From contig JAJTCI010000088.1 in the NCBI GenBank assembly GCA_021323155.1, positions 1 to 8,354 of the forward strand: DNA of 8,354 nucleotides, given 5' to 3'. This DNA is from Chitinophagaceae bacterium. GTDB taxonomy: Bacteria; Bacteroidota; Bacteroidia; Chitinophagales; Chitinophagaceae. Positions 6,642 through 8,354 of the stretch are shown here, one piece after another (within the stretch, counting starts at the first letter, position 1; each line of letters starts with the position of its first letter). Made by a program: the position numbers and the translations under genes. The notes under the pieces are model-generated. The model searched no databases. It was not told the DNA's origin and was given only the letters and a program-made list of their open reading frames with translations.

Positions 6642-6676
6642 AATTCAAAAGTCATAATTAAAAATTCAAAATCTCC
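6642..6676. repeat. Degenerate 7-nt tandem repeat (AATTCAA-type) abutting the nuoG start
   Basis: On the plus strand the 7-nt units are AATTCAA (6642-6648), AAGTCAT (6649-6655), AATTAAA (6656-6662), AATTCAA (6663-6669) and a decayed AATCTCC (6670-6676). ATTCAAAA recurs exactly 21 nt apart, at 6643-6650 and 6664-6671, three 7-nt periods. The array begins immediately next to the nuoG ATG (6639-6641), so it covers the whole ribosome-binding region. It fills the nuoG-proximal part of the 82-nt nuoF-nuoG gap; the remainder (6677-6723) holds nothing I can name. Confidence 0.6.
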
Positions 6677-6723
6677 TATTCCTTCACTGATTAGTAGCCC
6701 TGGCGATTCACTTAGTTATTTCG

Positions 6724-8079
6724 TCAACTTCCCACTGGCACATGTATCGGATCCGCATATCCCGCCAAACCGTAATTCCGTTTTAAACATTCCTCGGGAT
6801 TCAGCACATGCCATTCAAATTCATCCCTGAAATGCCGGATCGCTGCTGCTACCGGCCATGCTGCCGCGTCACCTAGCGGGCAGATCGTATTCCCCTCAAT
6901 TCTTCGCTGGATATCCCACAACAGGTCTATATCACTGAGTTTTCCCTTGCCGTACTCAATATTCTTCAGGACCTTCTCCATCCATCCGGTGCCTTCGCGA
7001 CAAGGTGAACATTGGCCGCAACTTTCATGACGGTAAAAAGTAGCCAGTGTGAGCGTATGTCGCACTACGCACTGGTCGTCGTCTAATACGATGAATCCAC
7101 CGCTACCCATCATAGAACCCGAAACAAAGCCGCCGTCGGCCAGGCTTTCGTAGTTCATGTAACGCGTTTCTCCCTTCGCAGTTTTTAGCAAGAGGTTGGC
7201 AGGGAGAATGGGCACTGAAGATCCGCCGGGGATACAGGCCTTTAATTTCTTACCGTTGGGTATACCGCCACAGTATTCGTCGCTGTAAATAAACTCCTCG
7301 ACTGATATAGTCATATCTATCTCGTACACACCTGGCTTATTGATATTGCCACAGGCCGAGATCAATTTTGTACCGGTGGACTTGCCGACGCCGATCTTCG
7401 CATATTCTTCGCCGCCCATGTTGATAATGGGTACGACAGCTGTAAGCGTTTCCACGTTGTTCACTACGGTGGGGCAATCCCACAAGCCTTTTACCGCAGG
7501 GAAAGGAGGTTTGATGCGCGGGTTGCCTCGTTTGCCCTCCAGCGACTCGATCAACGCGGTCTCTTCGCCGCAGATGTAGGCACCGGCACCACGCTGCACG
7601 TATATTTCGCAGTCGAACCCGCTGCCTAAAATATTTTTTCCAAGGAAACCGTTTTGCTTCGCCTCCGCGATGGCTTGCTCCAGTATGTCTACGATCCAGG
7701 CATATTCACCGCGGATGTATATATAAGACCGATTAGAACCGAGTGCGTATGAAGACACGATCATCCCTTCTATTAACAGATGCGGAAGGAACTCCATCAG
7801 GTAGCGGTCTTTGAAAGTGCCCGGTTCGGATTCATCGGCATTGCAGATCAGGTAACGGGGCACACCTTCAGGTTTTGCAAGAAAGCTCCACTTCATACCG
7901 GTTGGAAAACCTGCACCACCCCTTCCACGAAGGCCGCTTTTTTTAACTTCCTCCACCACCGCGTCCGGGCCCATTTGTTTCAGTGCCGTCTCCACACTGC
8001 GGTAGCCCCCGTGCTTACGGTATGCCTCGAAGAAGCGTATGCCTTCCACGTGATCGTTCTCCAGTAATATTTTTTTCAT
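6724..8079 (-). CDS. nuoF: NADH-quinone oxidoreductase subunit F (NADH- and FMN-binding subunit of complex I)
   Basis: NuoF oxidises NADH, holds FMN and passes electrons through cluster N3 to NuoG. With the start chosen here the protein has 451 residues, close to E. coli NuoF (445). Visible motifs are the NADH/FMN glycine-rich stretch GLRGRGGAGFPTGMKWSF at about 49-66, CNADESEPGTFKDR at 79-92, GAYICGEETALIESLEGKRG at 166-185, and the N3 ligands Cys354, Cys357, Cys360 (ESCGQCSPC) with Cys400 (TICPLGDAAAWP). Start choice: an in-frame TTG lies two codons upstream (8083-8085), but GGGGG at 8089-8093 is only 3 nt from that TTG and 9 nt from the ATG at 8077-8079, so I prefer the ATG. The gene follows a small membrane-protein ORF after 58 nt and precedes nuoG by 82 nt. 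Confidence 0.97.
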   Translation of the reverse strand: MKKILLENDHVEGIRFFEAYRKHGGYRSVETALKQMGPDAVVEEVKKSGLRGRGGAGFPTGMKWSFLAKPEGVPRYLICNADESEPGTFKDRYLMEFLPHLLIEGMIVSSYALGSNRSYIYIRGEYAWIVDILEQAIAEAKQNGFLGKNILGSGFDCEIYVQRGAGAYICGEETALIESLEGKRGNPRIKPPFPAVKGLWDCPTVVNNVETLTAVVPIINMGGEEYAKIGVGKSTGTKLISACGNINKPGVYEIDMTISVEEFIYSDEYCGGIPNGKKLKACIPGGSSVPILPANLLLKTAKGETRYMNYESLADGGFVSGSMMGSGGFIVLDDDQCVVRHTLTLATFYRHESCGQCSPCREGTGWMEKVLKNIEYGKGKLSDIDLLWDIQRRIEGNTICPLGDAAAWPVAAAIRHFRDEFEWHVLNPEECLKRNYGLAGYADPIHVPVGS

Positions 8080-8087
8080 GCCCAAAT

Positions 8088-8093
8088 TCCCCC
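8088..8093 (-). promoter_or_regulatory. Shine-Dalgarno-like sequence that decides the nuoF start
   Basis: On the minus strand GGGGGA lies 8-9 nt before the ATG at 8077-8079, a normal spacing. It is only about 2-3 nt from the alternative TTG at 8083-8085, which is too close for initiation. It therefore favours the shorter nuoF product. Confidence 0.5.
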
Positions 8094-8137
8094 AGGGACT
8101 TTATATGTTAGTTAGTCTGACGTCATCGACCGGCGAA

Positions 8138-8332
8138 TCAATAAATTCTTCTTTGCTGGCGGTAATGAGTGATGTGCGCGTCGATTCTCCAGATCATTAC
8201 ACAAACCATTGCCACGATCGCACCGAACTTAAAAAAATCGTCTTTCGCATTCCAGTTCCACCATACCCAGGCAATACCGATCATCGTACCCAGGTCATTC
8301 AAAACCAGTTTCCAGTTCAATTTCATCAGCAT
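8138..8332 (-). CDS. Small predicted two-helix membrane protein of unknown function, in the nuo operon upstream of nuoF
   Basis: I do not recognise this 64-residue protein. It has a short basic N-terminus, a hydrophobic Trp-rich stretch at about 14-27 (LGTMIGIAWVWWNW), a polar loop NAKDDFFK (28-35), a second hydrophobic segment at about 36-50 (FGAIVAMVCVMIWRI), and a basic tail HITHYRQQRRIY. By the positive-inside rule both termini would be cytoplasmic, forming a hairpin. It lies 58 nt before nuoF on the same strand, where nuoE usually sits next to nuoF, so it is probably co-transcribed with complex I genes. The start may be Met1 (8330-8332) or Met3 (8324-8326); neither has a clear ribosome binding site. 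Upstream on the minus strand, a TAA at 8342-8344 could end the preceding gene, but too little is visible to say. It could be an accessory or assembly factor, or an unrelated passenger; a spurious ORF is less likely given the hydrophobic pattern. Confidence 0.7.
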   Translation of the reverse strand: MLMKLNWKLVLNDLGTMIGIAWVWWNWNAKDDFFKFGAIVAMVCVMIWRIDAHITHYRQQRRIY

Positions 8333-8354
8333 GCATTGATGTTATTTCAATACC

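Noticed and set aside
8118..8125. Perfect 8-bp palindrome TGACGTCA in the gap upstream of nuoF
   Set aside because: A single 8-bp palindrome is expected by chance in a window of this size, and no second copy or promoter context supports an operator.
8333..8354. Possible tail of an upstream gene (nuoE would be expected) at the right edge
   Set aside because: Only 22 nt are visible. One minus-strand frame ends at TAA 8342-8344, another at TGA 8347-8349, and the third stays open to the edge and runs into the small ORF. Nothing identifies which, if any, is real.
1..8354. Search for CRISPR arrays, tRNA/rRNA genes, insertion sequences and intrinsic terminators
   Set aside because: Almost the whole window is nuo coding sequence. 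No spaced direct repeats, clover-leaf-like segments, transposase or GC-stem/T-tract combinations were seen by eye in the gaps.

Overview
The window is the distal half of a respiratory complex I (NADH:quinone oxidoreductase, nuo) operon, read entirely from the minus strand. In transcription order, from high to low coordinates, it holds: a 64-residue predicted membrane protein that I do not recognise, then nuoF, a short nuoG, nuoH, nuoI, nuoJ, nuoK, nuoL and the first 291 codons of nuoM, which runs off the left edge. Coding density is very high. No rRNA, tRNA, CRISPR array, insertion sequence or clear terminator is visible.

The source is most likely a member of the Bacteroidota, probably near Chitinophagaceae. 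The evidence is the short NuoG without a molybdopterin-type domain, the wording of NuoH, NuoJ and NuoK, the near absence of Shine-Dalgarno sequences, moderate G+C, and AT-rich short tandem repeats in the gaps. This is recognition from memory, not a search result.

Layout: at 8138-8332 a small two-helix membrane protein sits where nuoE would normally directly precede nuoF. nuoF (6724-8079) and nuoG (5523-6641) encode the NADH-oxidising peripheral arm with FMN and iron-sulfur clusters. nuoH (4465-5526) and nuoI (3826-4359) form the quinone-site foot and the last two iron-sulfur clusters. nuoJ (3253-3786), nuoK (2853-3179), nuoL (877-2811) and nuoM (1-875) build the proton-pumping membrane arm. 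nuoG/nuoH overlap by 4 nt and nuoL/nuoM are 1 nt apart, which suggests translational coupling. All hallmark cofactor and proton-channel residues I checked are present, so the complex should be functional.

The points most worth a second look are the 64-residue membrane protein in the operon; the short NuoG, with a four-cysteine CxxC...CxxC site in place of the usual N7-type motif; and short tandem repeats (7-nt or 8-nt units) placed just upstream of the start codons of nuoG, nuoK and nuoL. Apart from these the region is an ordinary housekeeping operon, and I do not see an unknown multi-gene system in it.
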